DNA from: Pantoea vagans
Lineage (GTDB): Bacteria; Pseudomonadota; Gammaproteobacteria; Enterobacterales; Enterobacteriaceae
Direction of reading: 5' to 3'
Assembly: GCF_004792415.1 (NCBI RefSeq)
Contig: NZ_CP038853.1
Coordinates: forward strand, 1,674,001 to 1,738,000
DNA: 64,000 nt
The notes under the pieces are model-generated. The model was not told the origin of the DNA and did no database searches. It saw nothing but the letters and a program-made list of their open reading frames with translations. Every line of letters starts with the position of its first letter. The first letter of the stretch is position 1. The translations under genes and the position numbers were made by a program. Positions 28,846 to 40,568 of this stretch are shown here, one piece after another.

Positions 28846-30516
28846 ATGTTAACGAAAATCCGTGTGGTCACCAGCCTGTTGCTGGTGTTGCTGGTGTTCG
28901 GGCTGTTGCAGGCCTTCTCCGGTTCAGTTTTCTATTCCGCATTAAGCCACGACAAGCAGAGCTTCGCCGTATCGCAGCTGGCGATGCAAAACACGCAGGT
29001 GCTCAATGACGCCTATATGAGTCTCAACCAGAGCCGTGTGCTGCTGACCCGCGTTCAGCTGCGTATCGCCACCAGTAAACTGGAAGGTAAAACGGCCGAT
29101 ATCGCCGGTCTGTTTGAGGATAGTCAGCGTTTCCAGCAGGCAGCAGCGGGTTTCTACAAGACGTTCAAAGATACGCCAGATACCCCAGGACAGGATGAGC
29201 AGCTTAACAATCAGCTTGACCAGCGCTTCAATGATTATGCGGGCGCGCTGAACAGCCTGCAGAGTGCGCTACAGGTCAATGATATGGCCGCAGCCGCAAA
29301 AGCCCCGGTGGCACCGAGCCAGAGTGCGTTTCTGACGCTTTACCGCGAATGGCGCGCCGATCAGAGTCGCCTGACCACACTGGGTGTGGCTGAGAACAGT
29401 AACGCCTATACCCGAATGATGTGGATCCTCTCTGCCATCATGGCTGCCGTGGTCGCGGTGATTGTGCTTTGCTGGTTTGGCCTGCGCAAAATCGTAATAA
29501 CGCCGCTGAATGGCAGCATTAATCACATTCAGCATATCGCCCAGGGTGATTTAACCCAGCCGATCGCGGTGGAAGGGCGTAACGAGATGACGCAGCTCGC
29601 CGCCAGCCTGCATGAAATGCAGCAGTCGCTGGTCCGCACCGTGACCAATGTCCGTGAAGGATCGGATGCGATCTTCACCGGTGCCAGTGAAATCTCTGCC
29701 GGAAACAATGACCTGTCCGCCCGTACAGAGCAGCAGGCGGCGTCACTGGAGCAGACGGCGGCCAGTATGGAGCAGCTCACCGCCACCGTGAAACAGAACG
29801 CCGAGAACGCCCGCCAGGCGTCACAGCTGGCACTCAGCGCGTCTGAAACCGCAGAAAAAGGCGGTAGCGTCGTAGCGGGCGTGGTGAAAACCATGAGCGA
29901 AATCGCCGGCAGTTCGAAGAAGATTGCCGATATCACCAGCGTGATTGATGGCATCGCGTTCCAGACCAATATTCTGGCGCTTAACGCCGCCGTTGAAGCG
30001 GCGCGTGCCGGTGAACAGGGTCGCGGTTTTGCCGTGGTCGCGGGCGAAGTGCGTAGTCTGGCACAGCGCAGCGCCCAGGCCGCCAAAGAGATTAAAGGAC
30101 TGATTGATGATTCAGTCAACCGCGTCAGCGTGGGTTCGCAGCTGGTCGGCACCGCCGGGGAAACCATGAGCGATATCGTCAGTGCGGTCACGCGCGTCAC
30201 CGACATCATGGGCGAAATCGCCTCGGCGTCGGACGAGCAGAGTCGCGGTATCGACCAGGTCGGGCAGGCCGTTACCGAGATGGATCGCGTCACCCAGCAG
30301 AACGCCTCGCTGGTGGAAGAGTCCGCGGCAGCGGCCGCTTCGCTGGAAGATCAGGCCAGCCGGTTAAGCCAGTCAGTTTCGGTCTTTAAAATCAAACGTG
30401 AAGCCAGGCCGACGCTGACAAAGCATCTGCCGATTGCTTCGACCGTAACAAAGGCGCTGGCACCGTGCAAAGCCCTGACGACCCCGGTGAATGATACAAA
30501 CTGGGAAACCTTCTGA
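28846..30516 (+). CDS. Methyl-accepting chemotaxis receptor 1
   Basis: A 556-residue receptor of the Tar/Tsr type. Transmembrane helix 1 (about 8-30) and helix 2 (about 190-212) flank a four-helix-bundle periplasmic domain in which SRVLLTR keeps the ligand-binding Arg but not the Tsr Asn. HAMP follows, then the 36-heptad signalling hairpin with tip [19 protein letters not shown], and a C-terminal NWETF pentapeptide that tethers CheR/CheB. I use the ATG at 28846 ([10 protein letters not shown], with CAGGG upstream); an ATG 43 codons earlier would put the FliA promoter inside the gene. The ligand is not predictable. Confidence 0.92.
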   Translation: MLTKIRVVTSLLLVLLVFGLLQAFSGSVFYSALSHDKQSFAVSQLAMQNTQVLNDAYMSLNQSRVLLTRVQLRIATSKLEGKTADIAGLFEDSQRFQQAAAGFYKTFKDTPDTPGQDEQLNNQLDQRFNDYAGALNSLQSALQVNDMAAAAKAPVAPSQSAFLTLYREWRADQSRLTTLGVAENSNAYTRMMWILSAIMAAVVAVIVLCWFGLRKIVITPLNGSINHIQHIAQGDLTQPIAVEGRNEMTQLAASLHEMQQSLVRTVTNVREGSDAIFTGASEISAGNNDLSARTEQQAASLEQTAASMEQLTATVKQNAENARQASQLALSASETAEKGGSVVAGVVKTMSEIAGSSKKIADITSVIDGIAFQTNILALNAAVEAARAGEQGRGFAVVAGEVRSLAQRSAQAAKEIKGLIDDSVNRVSVGSQLVGTAGETMSDIVSAVTRVTDIMGEIASASDEQSRGIDQVGQAVTEMDRVTQQNASLVEESAAAAASLEDQASRLSQSVSVFKIKREARPTLTKHLPIASTVTKALAPCKALTTPVNDTNWETF

Positions 30517-30522
30517 TGTAAA

Positions 30523-30548
30523 GCTGCGCATCCTGGGGGATGCGCAGC
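30523..30548. repeat. Hairpin between receptors 1 and 2
   Basis: GCTGCGCATCC-TGGG-GGATGCGCAGC is a perfect 11-bp stem seven bases after the stop. No T tract follows (AACCCCC), so it may protect the mRNA end or be a weak terminator. Confidence 0.55.
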
Positions 30549-30646
30549 AACCCCCTTTATTCCTCTGCGTAAAGCCAAACTCCGCAACGCATGCTGATAA
30601 AAATAATTACAAAAGCCACAACTCTCCTGAAAGCGTCGAAAAGCGT

Positions 30647-30673
30647 TAATTAATCACAAAAACCCGCCGATAT
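30647..30673 (+). promoter_or_regulatory. FliA promoter of the second receptor gene
   Basis: TAATTAAT-N11-GCCGATAT matches the FliA -10 at 7 of 8 positions with correct spacing. It lies 37 bases before the start codon. Confidence 0.65.
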
Positions 30674-30709
30674 AGCCGCTGCACCTTAATCAACCTGCAG
30701 GGGAACGAG

Positions 30710-32272
30710 ATGTTAAAAAAAATAAAAGTGGTCACCAGTTTAATCGCCGTACTGGTTATCTTTGGCGCGCTTCAGCTGATTTCTGGCAGCCTTTTCTGGT
30801 CGGCGCTGAATAATGATAAAGAGGCGTTTGCGCTGTCGCAGATTTCTAATCGCAACGTCACGTCGATGACAGATGCCTATATCGCCCTGAACAACAGCCG
30901 TACCGTGCTGAACCGCGCCATGCTGCGCTTACAGACCAGCATGGCCTCGCAGATGAATGGCGGTCAGCTCGACGATCTGATGAACAGCGCCAACGCCAGG
31001 CTGGCAGAGGCCGACCGTCACTTTAAAATCTATTACGATCTGCCCGCCACGCCGGGGCTTGAAGTGGCACTGCGTGACAAACTCGAAGCGGATTACGCGC
31101 AATATGAAAAAGGGCTGAAAGGCATGGTCGCCAGCCTGCAGGCCCGCGATCTGGAAGGGATGTTTAAACAGAATATTGAACAGAAACAGGTCGCGATGCA
31201 GAGCAGCTACGGTGAGTGGCGTGCACGTCAGACCGAGCTATCCGATCAGGGTATCGCACAGAACCATAAAGCCTTTACTCAGATGATGTGGCTGCTGGGC
31301 ACCATTGGCGTCGCGGTCATCGTGGTGATCCTGGCCTGCTGGTTTGGCCTGCGTCAGGTTCTGATTCAGCCGCTGCAACACCTTCTGACCCAGATTCGCG
31401 CTATCGCCTCCGGCGATTTGACCCAGCCGATTGTGGTTGAAGGACGTAATGAGATGAGCCAGCTGGCTGCTGGTATCCATGAGATGCAGCAATCGCTGGT
31501 GATGACGGTCGGTAATGTGCGTGACGGCTCAGATGCCATCTTCACTGGTGCCAGCGAAATCGCCGCCGGTAATAACGACCTGTCAGCCCGCACCGAAGAA
31601 CAGGCGGCCTCGCTGGAGCAGACTGCAGCCAGCATGGAGCAGCTCACCGCCACGGTGAAACAGAATGCTGACAACGCCCGTCAGGCCTCGCAGCTGGCGC
31701 TGACTGCCTCTGAAACCGCGCAGCAGGGCGGCAAAGTGGTGAATGGCGTGGTGACGACCATGAAAGAGATTGCGGGCAGCTCGAAGAAGATCGCAGACAT
31801 CATCAGCGTGATCGACGGTATCGCCTTCCAGACCAACATCCTGGCGCTGAATGCCGCGGTTGAAGCGGCGCGTGCCGGTGAACAGGGTCGCGGTTTTGCG
31901 GTAGTGGCCGGTGAAGTGCGCAGCCTGGCACAGCGCAGTGCTCAGGCCGCCAAAGAGATCAAAGGCCTGATTGAGGACTCGGTGTCGCGCGTCAACAGCG
32001 GTTCACTGCAGGTTGAAAGCGCCGGCAGCACCATGAATGAGATTGTGGGTGCCGTGACCCGCGTGACCGATATCATGGGCGAGATCGCTTCTGCATCAGA
32101 CGAGCAGAGCCGCGGTATTGAGCAGGTCGGTCTGGCCGTTACGGAAATGGATCGCGTGACCCAGCAGAACGCCTCGCTGGTGGAGGAGTCTGCCGCCGCC
32201 GCCGCCGCACTGGAGCAGCAGGCCAGCGTCCTCACCCAAGCCGTCTCGGTTTTCAAAATTTCCCGCGCCTGA
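30710..32272 (+). CDS. Methyl-accepting chemotaxis receptor 2 (no NWETF tail)
   Basis: A 520-residue receptor with the same plan as its neighbours: two transmembrane segments, a periplasmic four-helix bundle ([11 protein letters not shown] retains the Arg and Asn of amino-acid-binding receptors), HAMP and a signalling hairpin nearly identical to receptors 1 and 3. It ends VSVFKISRA directly after the methylation helices and lacks the flexible linker and NWETF tail. Like E. coli Tap and Trg, it is expected to be a low-abundance-type receptor that needs tethered partners for efficient adaptation. AGGGGA precedes the ATG. Confidence 0.92.
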   Translation: MLKKIKVVTSLIAVLVIFGALQLISGSLFWSALNNDKEAFALSQISNRNVTSMTDAYIALNNSRTVLNRAMLRLQTSMASQMNGGQLDDLMNSANARLAEADRHFKIYYDLPATPGLEVALRDKLEADYAQYEKGLKGMVASLQARDLEGMFKQNIEQKQVAMQSSYGEWRARQTELSDQGIAQNHKAFTQMMWLLGTIGVAVIVVILACWFGLRQVLIQPLQHLLTQIRAIASGDLTQPIVVEGRNEMSQLAAGIHEMQQSLVMTVGNVRDGSDAIFTGASEIAAGNNDLSARTEEQAASLEQTAASMEQLTATVKQNADNARQASQLALTASETAQQGGKVVNGVVTTMKEIAGSSKKIADIISVIDGIAFQTNILALNAAVEAARAGEQGRGFAVVAGEVRSLAQRSAQAAKEIKGLIEDSVSRVNSGSLQVESAGSTMNEIVGAVTRVTDIMGEIASASDEQSRGIEQVGLAVTEMDRVTQQNASLVEESAAAAAALEQQASVLTQAVSVFKISRA

Positions 32273-32318
32273 TTTTCTGCCTTTCAGCGTGGCGGCGGTT
32301 TAAAGCCGTTGCCACGCA

Positions 32319-32345
32319 TAAAGTTCCCCCCGACGCCGCCGATAA
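32319..32345 (+). promoter_or_regulatory. FliA promoter of the third receptor gene
   Basis: TAAAGTTC-N11-GCCGATAA matches the FliA consensus at 15 of 16 positions with exact spacing, 33 bases before the start codon. A GCGTGGC/GCCACGC hairpin (32287-32317) ends immediately upstream. Confidence 0.85.
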
Positions 32346-32377
32346 ATAAACACGAATCGCCAACCAATGAGGTGTTT

Positions 32378-34054
32378 ATGTTTAGTCGAGTACGCGTTGT
32401 TTCCGGCCTGCTATGTGTGCTGGCGCTGTTTGCGCTGCTGCAGCTGTTTTCCGGCGGAATGTTTTTCAAAACTGTCAGTTCAGATAAAGAGAATTTTGCC
32501 TACAACCAGCGTCTGAATACGTTGCAACAGGCGATGGGCACCTCATGGGTTTCGCTGGTTCAGGCGCGTAACACCCTTAACCGCGCCGGTATCCGTTTTC
32601 TGCAGGATGCGCAGATGTCGGGATCGGGCGCCAGCGTAAAAGAGCTGGTCGCACTGGCGGGCGAAGAGCTGAAACAGGCTGAAGTCAACTATCAGATTTT
32701 CAACGATAACCTGTCAGAACAGGGCAAAACGGCTGAAAACGTCGTGGCGTTGCAGGCGAATTATAAGGCCTATCACGATGCGCTGGCAGAACTGATGGTG
32801 TTCTTCACCACCGGCAACTTCAAAGGGTTTGTGGATCAGCCAACGCAGAGTTTCCAGGACAAGTTCCAGAAAGATTACAGCGCCTGGCTTGAGAACAACA
32901 AAGCCCTGTCACAGCAGGGCGTGGAAGCCAACCAGCAGGCTTACAGCCGCTCCATCACTATCGTCATCGCCACGCTGGCCGTGACGTTGCTGATGATTAT
33001 CCTGGTGTGGAACGTGATGCGTTCAGTGCTGATCCGTCCTCTGCGTCAGAGCATTGAGCACATCCAGCACATCGCACGCGGCGATCTGACCCAGCCGGTT
33101 GAGATTACCGTACGCAACGAAATTGGTGAGTTACTGACGTCACTGCAGCATATGCAGCAGGAGCTGGCGCGCACCGTCCGCACCGTGCGTGACGGCTCAG
33201 ATGCCATCTATACCGGTGCCAGCGAAATCTCCATCGGCAATAACGATCTCTCTTCGCGTACCGAACAGCAGGCTGCCTCGCTGGAGCAGACCGCTGCCAG
33301 CATGGAGCAGCTCACTGCGACCGTGAAGCAGAATGCCGAAAACGCCCGTCAGGCGTCGAAGCTGGCGCTGACCGCCTCGGAAACCGCGCAGCAGGGCGGC
33401 AAAGTGGTGGATGGCGTGGTCACCACCATGAAAGAGATTGCAGGCAGCTCCAAGAAGATTGCCGATATTACCAGCGTGATTGACGGCATTGCCTTCCAGA
33501 CCAACATCCTGGCACTGAATGCGGCGGTTGAAGCCGCACGGGCCGGTGAGCAGGGGCGCGGCTTTGCCGTCGTGGCGGGTGAAGTACGCAGTCTGGCGCA
33601 GCGCAGCGCCCAGGCCGCCAAAGAGATCAAGGGTCTTATTGAGGATTCCGTAAGCCGCGTTAATACCGGCTCGGTGCTGGTAGAGAGCGCCGGTGACACC
33701 ATGAGCAACATCGTCAGCGCCGTCACACGCGTCACCGACATCATGGGCGAGATTGCCTCTGCGTCAGACGAACAGAGCCGTGGCATTGACCAGGTGGGCC
33801 TTGCCGTGACCGAGATGGATCGCGTCACGCAGCAGAACGCCTCACTGGTTGAAGAGTCAGCGGCAGCGGCTGCAGCGCTCGAAGATCAGGCAAGTCACTT
33901 AAAACAAGCGGTATCAGTGTTCAATATTGGTAAAGAATTTGTCGCGCAGGCCGTTAACAAGACAACGGCGACAAAAACGCTCCAGTCAGATGCACCGTTA
34001 GCCGTTGGTCGTTCGTCTGCGGTACGCAGCGACGACAACTGGGAAACCTTTTAA
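32378..34054 (+). CDS. tsr: Methyl-accepting chemotaxis receptor 3, Tsr-like serine receptor
   Basis: A 558-residue receptor with two transmembrane segments, a four-helix ligand domain, HAMP, the conserved signalling hairpin and a C-terminal NWETF. The ligand domain closely follows E. coli Tsr: [11 protein letters not shown] keeps the serine-binding Arg64 and Asn68, and DQPTQ keeps Thr156. Serine is therefore the likely attractant, inferred from these residues. I use the ATG at 32378 ([16 protein letters not shown] upstream). Unlike E. coli, where tsr lies elsewhere, it sits in the che cluster in the position of tar/tap. The symbol is tentative. Confidence 0.88.
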   Translation: MFSRVRVVSGLLCVLALFALLQLFSGGMFFKTVSSDKENFAYNQRLNTLQQAMGTSWVSLVQARNTLNRAGIRFLQDAQMSGSGASVKELVALAGEELKQAEVNYQIFNDNLSEQGKTAENVVALQANYKAYHDALAELMVFFTTGNFKGFVDQPTQSFQDKFQKDYSAWLENNKALSQQGVEANQQAYSRSITIVIATLAVTLLMIILVWNVMRSVLIRPLRQSIEHIQHIARGDLTQPVEITVRNEIGELLTSLQHMQQELARTVRTVRDGSDAIYTGASEISIGNNDLSSRTEQQAASLEQTAASMEQLTATVKQNAENARQASKLALTASETAQQGGKVVDGVVTTMKEIAGSSKKIADITSVIDGIAFQTNILALNAAVEAARAGEQGRGFAVVAGEVRSLAQRSAQAAKEIKGLIEDSVSRVNTGSVLVESAGDTMSNIVSAVTRVTDIMGEIASASDEQSRGIDQVGLAVTEMDRVTQQNASLVEESAAAAAALEDQASHLKQAVSVFNIGKEFVAQAVNKTTATKTLQSDAPLAVGRSSAVRSDDNWETF

Positions 34055-34134
34055 TCGCCCGTGGCCCGGCCGCCATTGAGCCGCCGGGCATCGCAGCAGA
34101 CAGTTAATGTATTCAGTTCGGGCCAGGTGCAGAG

Positions 34135-35007
34135 ATGAAAAAATCGACGATTTTAGATCAAAATGAGACGACAACGCTGCTGTCGCAGATGGTGCAGCGT
34201 TTACCGCTCTCCGATACGCATTTTCGCCGTATCAGCCAGCTGATCTATCAGCGTGCCGGTATCGTACTGGCCGATCACAAGCGTGAGATGGTTTATAACC
34301 GTCTGGTTCGTCGCCTGCGCACGCTGAATATCGATGATTTCGGTCGTTACCTGGCGCTGCTGGAGTCCGATCCGAACAGTGCCGAATGGCAGGCGTTTAT
34401 CAACGCCCTGACCACCAACCTGACCGCGTTCTTCCGCGAAGCGCATCACTTCCCGATTCTGGCGGAGCATGCACGTAAGCGCCAGGGCAACTTCAGCGTC
34501 TGGAGTACCGCAGCGTCAACCGGCGAAGAGCCTTATTCCATCGCCATGACGCTGGCGGAAACGCTGGGTACCGGGCCAGGTAAGTTCCAGGTCCATGCCA
34601 GCGATATCGACACGCAGGTGCTGGAAAAAGCGGTGTCAGGTGTTTATCGCCAGGAGGAGCTGCGCACGCTGTCACCGGCGCAAATGCAGCGTTTCTTCCT
34701 GCGCGGCACCGGTCCGCACGCCGGAATGGTGCGGGCGCGTCCCGAGCTGACCAACCTCGTCACCTATGCACAGCTTAACCTGCTGGCCAACGACTGGGCG
34801 CTGCCGGGTCAGTTCGACGCTATTTTCTGTCGCAATGTGATGATCTATTTCGATAAAGAGACGCAGGAGAAGATTCTGCGTCGGTTTGTCCCGCTGCTGA
34901 AGCCGGGCGGCATCCTGTTCGCCGGACACTCAGAAAACTTCAGTCAGATCAGTAAAGAGTTCTGGCTGCGCGGACAAACCGTCTATGGACTGACGAAGGA
35001 AAGATGA
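34135..35007 (+). CDS. cheR: Chemotaxis protein methyltransferase CheR
   Basis: A 290-residue S-adenosylmethionine-dependent enzyme that methylates receptor glutamates for adaptation. The N-terminal helical domain ([27 protein letters not shown], cut here to its core) recognises the receptor. The SAM fold shows [42 protein letters not shown] and [13 protein letters not shown]. The beta-subdomain that binds NWETF is present. It starts cheRBYZ and overlaps or abuts cheB. Confidence 0.96.
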   Translation: MKKSTILDQNETTTLLSQMVQRLPLSDTHFRRISQLIYQRAGIVLADHKREMVYNRLVRRLRTLNIDDFGRYLALLESDPNSAEWQAFINALTTNLTAFFREAHHFPILAEHARKRQGNFSVWSTAASTGEEPYSIAMTLAETLGTGPGKFQVHASDIDTQVLEKAVSGVYRQEELRTLSPAQMQRFFLRGTGPHAGMVRARPELTNLVTYAQLNLLANDWALPGQFDAIFCRNVMIYFDKETQEKILRRFVPLLKPGGILFAGHSENFSQISKEFWLRGQTVYGLTKER

Positions 35008-36056
35008 TGAGCAAAATCACCGTGATGTGCGTAGATGACTCTGCGCTGATGCGGCAGTTGATGACCGAGATCATCAACAGCCATCCGGATATGGAGATGG
35101 TCGCTACCGCGCCCGATCCGCTGGTCGCCCGCGATTTGATCAAGCAGTTCAATCCGCAGGTGCTGACGCTGGATGTGGAAATGCCGCGCATGGATGGCCT
35201 CGATTTCCTGGAGAAACTCATGCGGTTACGGCCAATGCCGGTGGTGATGGTTTCATCGCTGACCGGGAAAGGCTCCGAAATCACTCTGCGGGCGCTGGAA
35301 CTGGGGGCGGTGGATTTCGTCACCAAACCCCAGCTCGGCATCCGCGAAGGCATGCTGGCCTACAGCCAGATGATTGGCGACAAAATCCGCGCGGCGGCCC
35401 GGGCCCGACTGCACAACCGTGCTGCGATGCCGGTGCCGGCGACGCTGAAAGCGGGGCCACTGCTGAGTAGTGAGAAGCTGATTGCGATTGGCTCCTCTAC
35501 CGGCGGCACCGAGGCGATTCGCCACGTGCTGCAGCCGTTACCGGCGACCAGCCCGGCGTTGCTGATTACCCAGCATATGCCGCCAGGCTTTACCCGCTCT
35601 TTTGCCGAGCGTCTGAACAAGCTGTGTCAGATCACGGTGAAAGAGGCCGAAGACGGTGAGCGTATTCTGCCAGGGCACGCTTATATCGCGCCAGGCGCAA
35701 TGCACATGGAGCTGGCCCGAAGCGGTGCCAACTATGTGGTGAAACTGAATGAAGGTCCACCGGTTAACCGGCACAAACCCTCTGTGGATGTGCTGTTCAA
35801 ATCGGTGGCAACGTACGCCGGACGAAATGCGGTGGGGGTCATCCTTACCGGCATGGGCAACGACGGTGCCGCCGGGATGCTGGAAATGCACCGGGCAGGT
35901 GCCTGGACTATCGCCCAGAACGAAGCCAGCTGTGTGGTATTTGGCATGCCGCGTGAGGCTATTGCCACAGGCGGCGTGAGCGAAGTCGTGGATTTAAGCA
36001 ACATCAGCCAGCATATGCTGGCGAAAATTAGCGCCGGACAGGCATTGCGTATTTAA
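35007..36056 (+). CDS. cheB: Protein-glutamate methylesterase CheB
   Basis: A 349-residue response regulator with an esterase effector domain that removes receptor methyl groups and deamidates receptors. The receiver has acidic residues at 10-11 and the phospho-acceptor Asp56 ([12 protein letters not shown]). The catalytic domain contains Ser in [12 protein letters not shown], His in [14 protein letters not shown] and Asp in [13 protein letters not shown] use the second of two tandem ATGs (35007, [11 protein letters not shown] as in E. coli), better spaced from AAGGA; 35004 would add one residue. Confidence 0.96.
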   Translation: MSKITVMCVDDSALMRQLMTEIINSHPDMEMVATAPDPLVARDLIKQFNPQVLTLDVEMPRMDGLDFLEKLMRLRPMPVVMVSSLTGKGSEITLRALELGAVDFVTKPQLGIREGMLAYSQMIGDKIRAAARARLHNRAAMPVPATLKAGPLLSSEKLIAIGSSTGGTEAIRHVLQPLPATSPALLITQHMPPGFTRSFAERLNKLCQITVKEAEDGERILPGHAYIAPGAMHMELARSGANYVVKLNEGPPVNRHKPSVDVLFKSVATYAGRNAVGVILTGMGNDGAAGMLEMHRAGAWTIAQNEASCVVFGMPREAIATGGVSEVVDLSNISQHMLAKISAGQALRI

Positions 36057-36095
36057 CAGGCCCGTCCCGCCGGGCGAGACAACTCAGGAGTAGAT

Positions 36096-36485
<390 letters not shown>

Positions 36486-36494
36486 GGGGATGTG

Positions 36495-37136
36495 ATGAGC
36501 GACTTTCCGAAACCAACTGAGGATGCCGCGGCACACGACATCATTTCACGTATTGGCTCACTGACGCGCATGCTGCGCGACAGTCTGCGCGAGCTGGGGC
36601 TGGATAAAGCCATTGCCGATGCAGCTGAAGCCATTCCTGATGCCCGCGATCGTCTTGATTATGTGGTGCAGATGACGGCGCAGGCCGCCGACCGTGCGCT
36701 GAACTGTGTTGAAGCAGCACAACCCCATCAGGATAAGATGGAAGCCGGGGCAACCCAGCTGAAAGGGCGTTGGGATGCGTGGTTTGAAAACCCGATTGAA
36801 CTGGGTGATGCGCGGGAGTTGGTGACGGATACGCGCGAATTCCTCACCGCCGTGCCTGAGCACACCGCCTTTACCAACAAGCAGCTGCTTGAAATCATGA
36901 TGGCGCAGGATTTCCAGGACCTGACCGGTCAGGTGATCAAGCGCATGATGGATGTGATCCAGGAAATTGAGCGCCAGCTGTTAATGGTGCTGCTGGAGAA
37001 CATGCCAGAAGTCAGCGCTGAGAAGCGTCAGGAAGGCACCAGCCTGCTGAATGGACCGCAGATCCACGCCGATGCACCGGGCGTGGTGGCGAACCAGGAT
37101 CAGGTTGATGACCTGCTGGACAGCTTAGGGTTCTAA
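36495..37136 (+). CDS. cheZ: CheY-P phosphatase CheZ
   Basis: A 213-residue phosphatase that dephosphorylates CheY-P. The central four-helix bundle contains the catalytic Gln in [19 protein letters not shown], and the C-terminal peptide [14 protein letters not shown] is the CheY-binding tail, both matching E. coli. I use the ATG at 36495; a GTG one codon earlier is possible. It ends cheRBYZ. Two hairpins follow at 37142-37159 and 37186-37205, the latter with a TTCG loop, neither with a clear T tract. Confidence 0.96.
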   Translation: MSDFPKPTEDAAAHDIISRIGSLTRMLRDSLRELGLDKAIADAAEAIPDARDRLDYVVQMTAQAADRALNCVEAAQPHQDKMEAGATQLKGRWDAWFENPIELGDARELVTDTREFLTAVPEHTAFTNKQLLEIMMAQDFQDLTGQVIKRMMDVIQEIERQLLMVLLENMPEVSAEKRQEGTSLLNGPQIHADAPGVVANQDQVDDLLDSLGF

Positions 37137-37185
37137 GCTTCGTCCGCCTGCGGGCGGACAAAACGGCTCCCGGCGTTATAAAACA

Positions 37186-37205
37186 GGGTCACCTTCGGGT
37201 GGCCC
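37186..37205 (+). terminator. Possible terminator hairpin after cheZ
   Basis: GGGTCACC-TTCG-GGTGGCCC has a stable tetraloop but no T run. The preceding GTCCGCC/GGCGGAC hairpin at 37142-37159 is also T-poor. Confidence 0.4.
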
Positions 37206-37324
37206 CGTTCCGCATTGTCAGACCCATCCCCGAAAGAACGCCTGTTTTCCCCATCTTATCTCCGCTTTAACTTAAGCCAGATTTGGCATCCTATGCTCAG
37301 AATTCCTGCCAACCGAGGTTTGTC

Positions 37325-38476
37325 GTGGCTGAAGATAGCGACGAAGACAAAACAGAATCGCCCACGGCCCACCGACTTGAGAAAGCACGTGAAGAGGGCC
37401 AGATTCCGCGTTCGCGCGAACTGACGTCACTGCTGATGCTGCTGGCTGGCATCATGATCCTGTGGATGGGCGGCAACATGATGGCGCACCGGCTGGCGGC
37501 CATGGTCGCCACTGGACTCCGTTTTGACCACGGCATGGTCAGGGATGACAAAATTATCGTCAGCCACATCGGCAGCCTGATCACCCAGGCACTGATGGCC
37601 CTGCTGCCGCTGATGGGCGGTCTGGTGCTGGTGGCGATTGCCGCGCCCATGCTGCTGGGCGGACTTGTTTTCAGCGGTAAATCGATCAAGTTCGACCTGA
37701 AGAAGATGAGCCCGATGGCGGGGTTCAAGCGGATGTTCGCCGCGCAGGCCTGGACCGAACTGTTTAAAGGCATCCTCAAAACCATTCTGGTCGGCGCAGT
37801 GGGCTGGTGGTACATCTGGAGCCACTGGCCGGAGATGCTGCGACTGATCAGTGAGGCGCCCGTCACCGCGCTGATTCACGGCATGGAGATGATCGCGGTC
37901 TGCTGTTCACTGGTGATGCTCGGGCTGATCCCGATGGTGGGATATGACGTCTTCTGGCAGCTCTACAGCCACTTCAAAAAGCTGAAGATGTCGATGCAGG
38001 AGATCCGCGACGAGCATAAGCAGCAGGAAGGTGACCCGCACGTTAAAGGGCGTATCCGGCAGCAGATGCGCGCCGCCGCGCGACGCAGAATGATGGCCGA
38101 TGTGCCAAAAGCCGATGTCATCGTCACCAACCCGACGCACTACTCGGTGGCATTGCAGTACAACGAGAAGAAGATGAGCGCGCCGAAGGTTGTGGCCAAA
38201 GGCGCGGGCGAGATCGCCCTGAGAATTCGTGAACTGGCTGCCGAACACCGCATCCCGGTTCTGGAAGCACCGCCGCTGGCGCGTGCGCTATACCGGCATA
38301 CCGAAATTGGTCAGCACATCCCCGGCGCGCTCTATGCTGCCGTGGCCGAAGTACTGGCGTGGGTCTGGCAGTCGCGTCGCTGGAAGCGCGAAGGCGGCCT
38401 GATCCCAACCAAACCAAAAAACCTGCCGGTTCCGGCAGAGATGGACTTTGCAGGAGAGAGCAAAAACGATGGCTAA
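37325..38476 (+). CDS. flhB: Flagellar export apparatus protein FlhB
   Basis: A 383-residue component of the flagellar type III export gate; it switches substrate from rod/hook to filament type. Four transmembrane helices (about 30-210) precede the cytoplasmic domain, which contains the self-cleavage motif NPTH (IVTNPTHYSVALQY). I use the GTG at 37325 (VAEDSDEDKTESPT, GAGG six bases upstream), as E. coli FlhB starts MSDESDDKTEAPT. It overlaps flhA by eight bases. It opens flhBAE, adjacent to cheZ as in E. coli. Confidence 0.95.
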   Translation: MAEDSDEDKTESPTAHRLEKAREEGQIPRSRELTSLLMLLAGIMILWMGGNMMAHRLAAMVATGLRFDHGMVRDDKIIVSHIGSLITQALMALLPLMGGLVLVAIAAPMLLGGLVFSGKSIKFDLKKMSPMAGFKRMFAAQAWTELFKGILKTILVGAVGWWYIWSHWPEMLRLISEAPVTALIHGMEMIAVCCSLVMLGLIPMVGYDVFWQLYSHFKKLKMSMQEIRDEHKQQEGDPHVKGRIRQQMRAAARRRMMADVPKADVIVTNPTHYSVALQYNEKKMSAPKVVAKGAGEIALRIRELAAEHRIPVLEAPPLARALYRHTEIGQHIPGALYAAVAEVLAWVWQSRRWKREGGLIPTKPKNLPVPAEMDFAGESKNDG

Positions 38477-40568
38477 TAACCTGGCCGCAAAACTACGTTT
38501 ACCGGGCAACTTTAAAGATATGCAGTGGCAGGTGCTGGCTGGTCCGGTGCTGATCCTGATGATCCTGTCGATGATGGTTCTGCCATTACCGCCGTTCATC
38601 CTTGATCTGCTGTTCACCTTTAATATTGCGTTGTCGATCATGATCCTGCTGGTGTCGATGTTCACCCAGCGGACCCTGGAGTTTGCGGCGTTCCCGACCA
38701 TTCTGCTGTTCTCTACTTTGCTGCGTCTGGCACTGAACGTGGCTTCAACCCGTATCATCCTGATGGAGGGGCACACCGGTGCCGCCGCGGCAGGACAGGT
38801 CGTTGAAGCCTTCGGTCACTTCCTGGTGGGCGGTAACTTCGCCATCGGTATCGTGGTGTTTATCATCCTGGTCATCATCAACTTCATGGTTATCACCAAG
38901 GGTGCAGGTCGTATCGCCGAAGTGGGCGCGCGCTTTGTATTGGACGGGATGCCCGGTAAGCAGATGGCGATCGATGCCGACCTCAACGCCGGTCTGATCG
39001 GTGAAGATGAAGCGAAACGCCGCCGTGCTGAAGTGACCCAGGAAGCGGACTTCTACGGTTCGATGGACGGGGCCAGTAAGTTCGTTCGTGGTGATGCCGT
39101 CGCCGGTATCATGATCATGGTGATCAACGTCATCGGCGGCCTGCTGGTGGGTGTGGTGCAGCACGGTATGGATGTCGGGCACGCCGCAGAGACCTATACG
39201 CTGCTGACCATCGGTGATGGTCTGGTTGCCCAGATCCCGGCGCTGGTTATCTCTACCGCAGCCGGTGTTATCGTGACGCGCGTCGCCACCGATCAGGATG
39301 TCGGCGAGCAGATGGTTACCCAGCTGTTTAAGGATCCCCGCGTACTGATGCTCAGCGCCGGGGTGATTGGCCTGCTGGGTCTGGTGCCTGGCATGCCTAA
39401 CTTCGTCTTCCTGCTGTTCACCGCCGCCTTGCTGGGTCTGGCCTGGTGGCTGCGCGGACGCGAAACGCAGCCGAGGAAGAAAGTGGACGTTGCTGGCAGC
39501 ATCAGCAACAAAGCGGCGGCGGACACGCCAGCCGCCACCGAAGCCTCCTGGACCGATGTACAGCTGGAAGATACGCTGGGCATGGAAGTGGGCTATCGCC
39601 TGATTCCGATGGTCGATCATCAGCAAAACGGCGAGCTGCTGGGCCGTATCCGCAGTATCCGTAAGAAAGTTGCGCAGGATGTCGGTTTCCTGCCGCCGGT
39701 GGTGCATATCCGTGACAACATGGAGTTGCCACCTGCGCGCTATCGCATCCTGATGAAAGGGGTGGAGATTGGCAGTGGTGATGCCTATCCTGGCCGCTGG
39801 ATGGCGATTAACCCGGGCACGGCTGCCGGCAGTCTGCCGGGTGAAGCGACTGTCGATCCGGCCTTTGGTCTGGCGGCGGTCTGGATCGACAGCGCGCTGA
39901 AAGAGCAGGCGCAGATTCAGGGCTTTACCGTGGTAGAAGCCAGTACCGTGGTCGCAACACACCTTAACCATCTGATCGGCCAGTTCGCCAGCGAGCTGTT
40001 TGGCCGTCAGGAAGCGCAGCAGCTGCTGGATCGCGTGACGCAGGAGATGCCGAAGCTAACTGAAGATCTGGTGCCGGGGGTGATCTCGCTGACCACGCTG
40101 CATAAGGTACTGCAGAACCTGCTGGTGGAGCGGGTCTCGATTCGCGATATGCGCACCATTATTGAAACGCTGGCGGAGCATGCGCCGGTACAGAGCGATC
40201 CGCAGGAGCTGACCAGCGTGGTGCGTGTGGCGCTGGGCCGTGCGATTACGCAGCAGTGGTTCCCGGGCAATGAAGAAGTGCAGGTCATCGGGCTGGATTC
40301 CACACTGGAGCGTCTGCTGTTACAGGCATTGCAGGGCGGTGGCGGCCTGGAGCCGGGTCTGGCCGATCGACTGTTAAGTCAGGCACAGGCGGCATTGCAG
40401 CGTCAGGAGATGCTGGGCGCGCCACCGGTGCTGCTGGTCAATCATCCGCTGCGTGCGTTGCTGGCGCGATTCCTGCGCCGCAATCTGCCGCAGCTGGTGG
40501 TGCTCTCGAATCTGGAGCTGAGCGACAATCGCCAGATCCGTATGACTGCCACCATCGGAGGCAAATAA
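38469..40568 (+). CDS. flhA: Flagellar export apparatus protein FlhA
   Basis: A 699-residue export gate protein. Eight N-terminal transmembrane helices (to about residue 330) form the proton-driven channel and include the FHIPEP block GRIAEVGARFVLDGMPGKQM. The C-terminal cytosolic domain, from about residue 360, docks chaperone-substrate complexes. Start at 38469 (MANNLAAKLRLPG), matching E. coli MSNLAAMLRLPA, with AGGAG upstream; an ATG seven codons before lies inside flhB. The stop overlaps the flhE start (TAATG). Confidence 0.96.
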   Translation: MANNLAAKLRLPGNFKDMQWQVLAGPVLILMILSMMVLPLPPFILDLLFTFNIALSIMILLVSMFTQRTLEFAAFPTILLFSTLLRLALNVASTRIILMEGHTGAAAAGQVVEAFGHFLVGGNFAIGIVVFIILVIINFMVITKGAGRIAEVGARFVLDGMPGKQMAIDADLNAGLIGEDEAKRRRAEVTQEADFYGSMDGASKFVRGDAVAGIMIMVINVIGGLLVGVVQHGMDVGHAAETYTLLTIGDGLVAQIPALVISTAAGVIVTRVATDQDVGEQMVTQLFKDPRVLMLSAGVIGLLGLVPGMPNFVFLLFTAALLGLAWWLRGRETQPRKKVDVAGSISNKAAADTPAATEASWTDVQLEDTLGMEVGYRLIPMVDHQQNGELLGRIRSIRKKVAQDVGFLPPVVHIRDNMELPPARYRILMKGVEIGSGDAYPGRWMAINPGTAAGSLPGEATVDPAFGLAAVWIDSALKEQAQIQGFTVVEASTVVATHLNHLIGQFASELFGRQEAQQLLDRVTQEMPKLTEDLVPGVISLTTLHKVLQNLLVERVSIRDMRTIIETLAEHAPVQSDPQELTSVVRVALGRAITQQWFPGNEEVQVIGLDSTLERLLLQALQGGGGLEPGLADRLLSQAQAALQRQEMLGAPPVLLVNHPLRALLARFLRRNLPQLVVLSNLELSDNRQIRMTATIGGK

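Noticed and set aside
38745..39971. 408-codon open frame antisense to flhA
   Set aside because: Shadow frame: the His/Gln-rich translation is typical of the reverse complement of a membrane protein gene.
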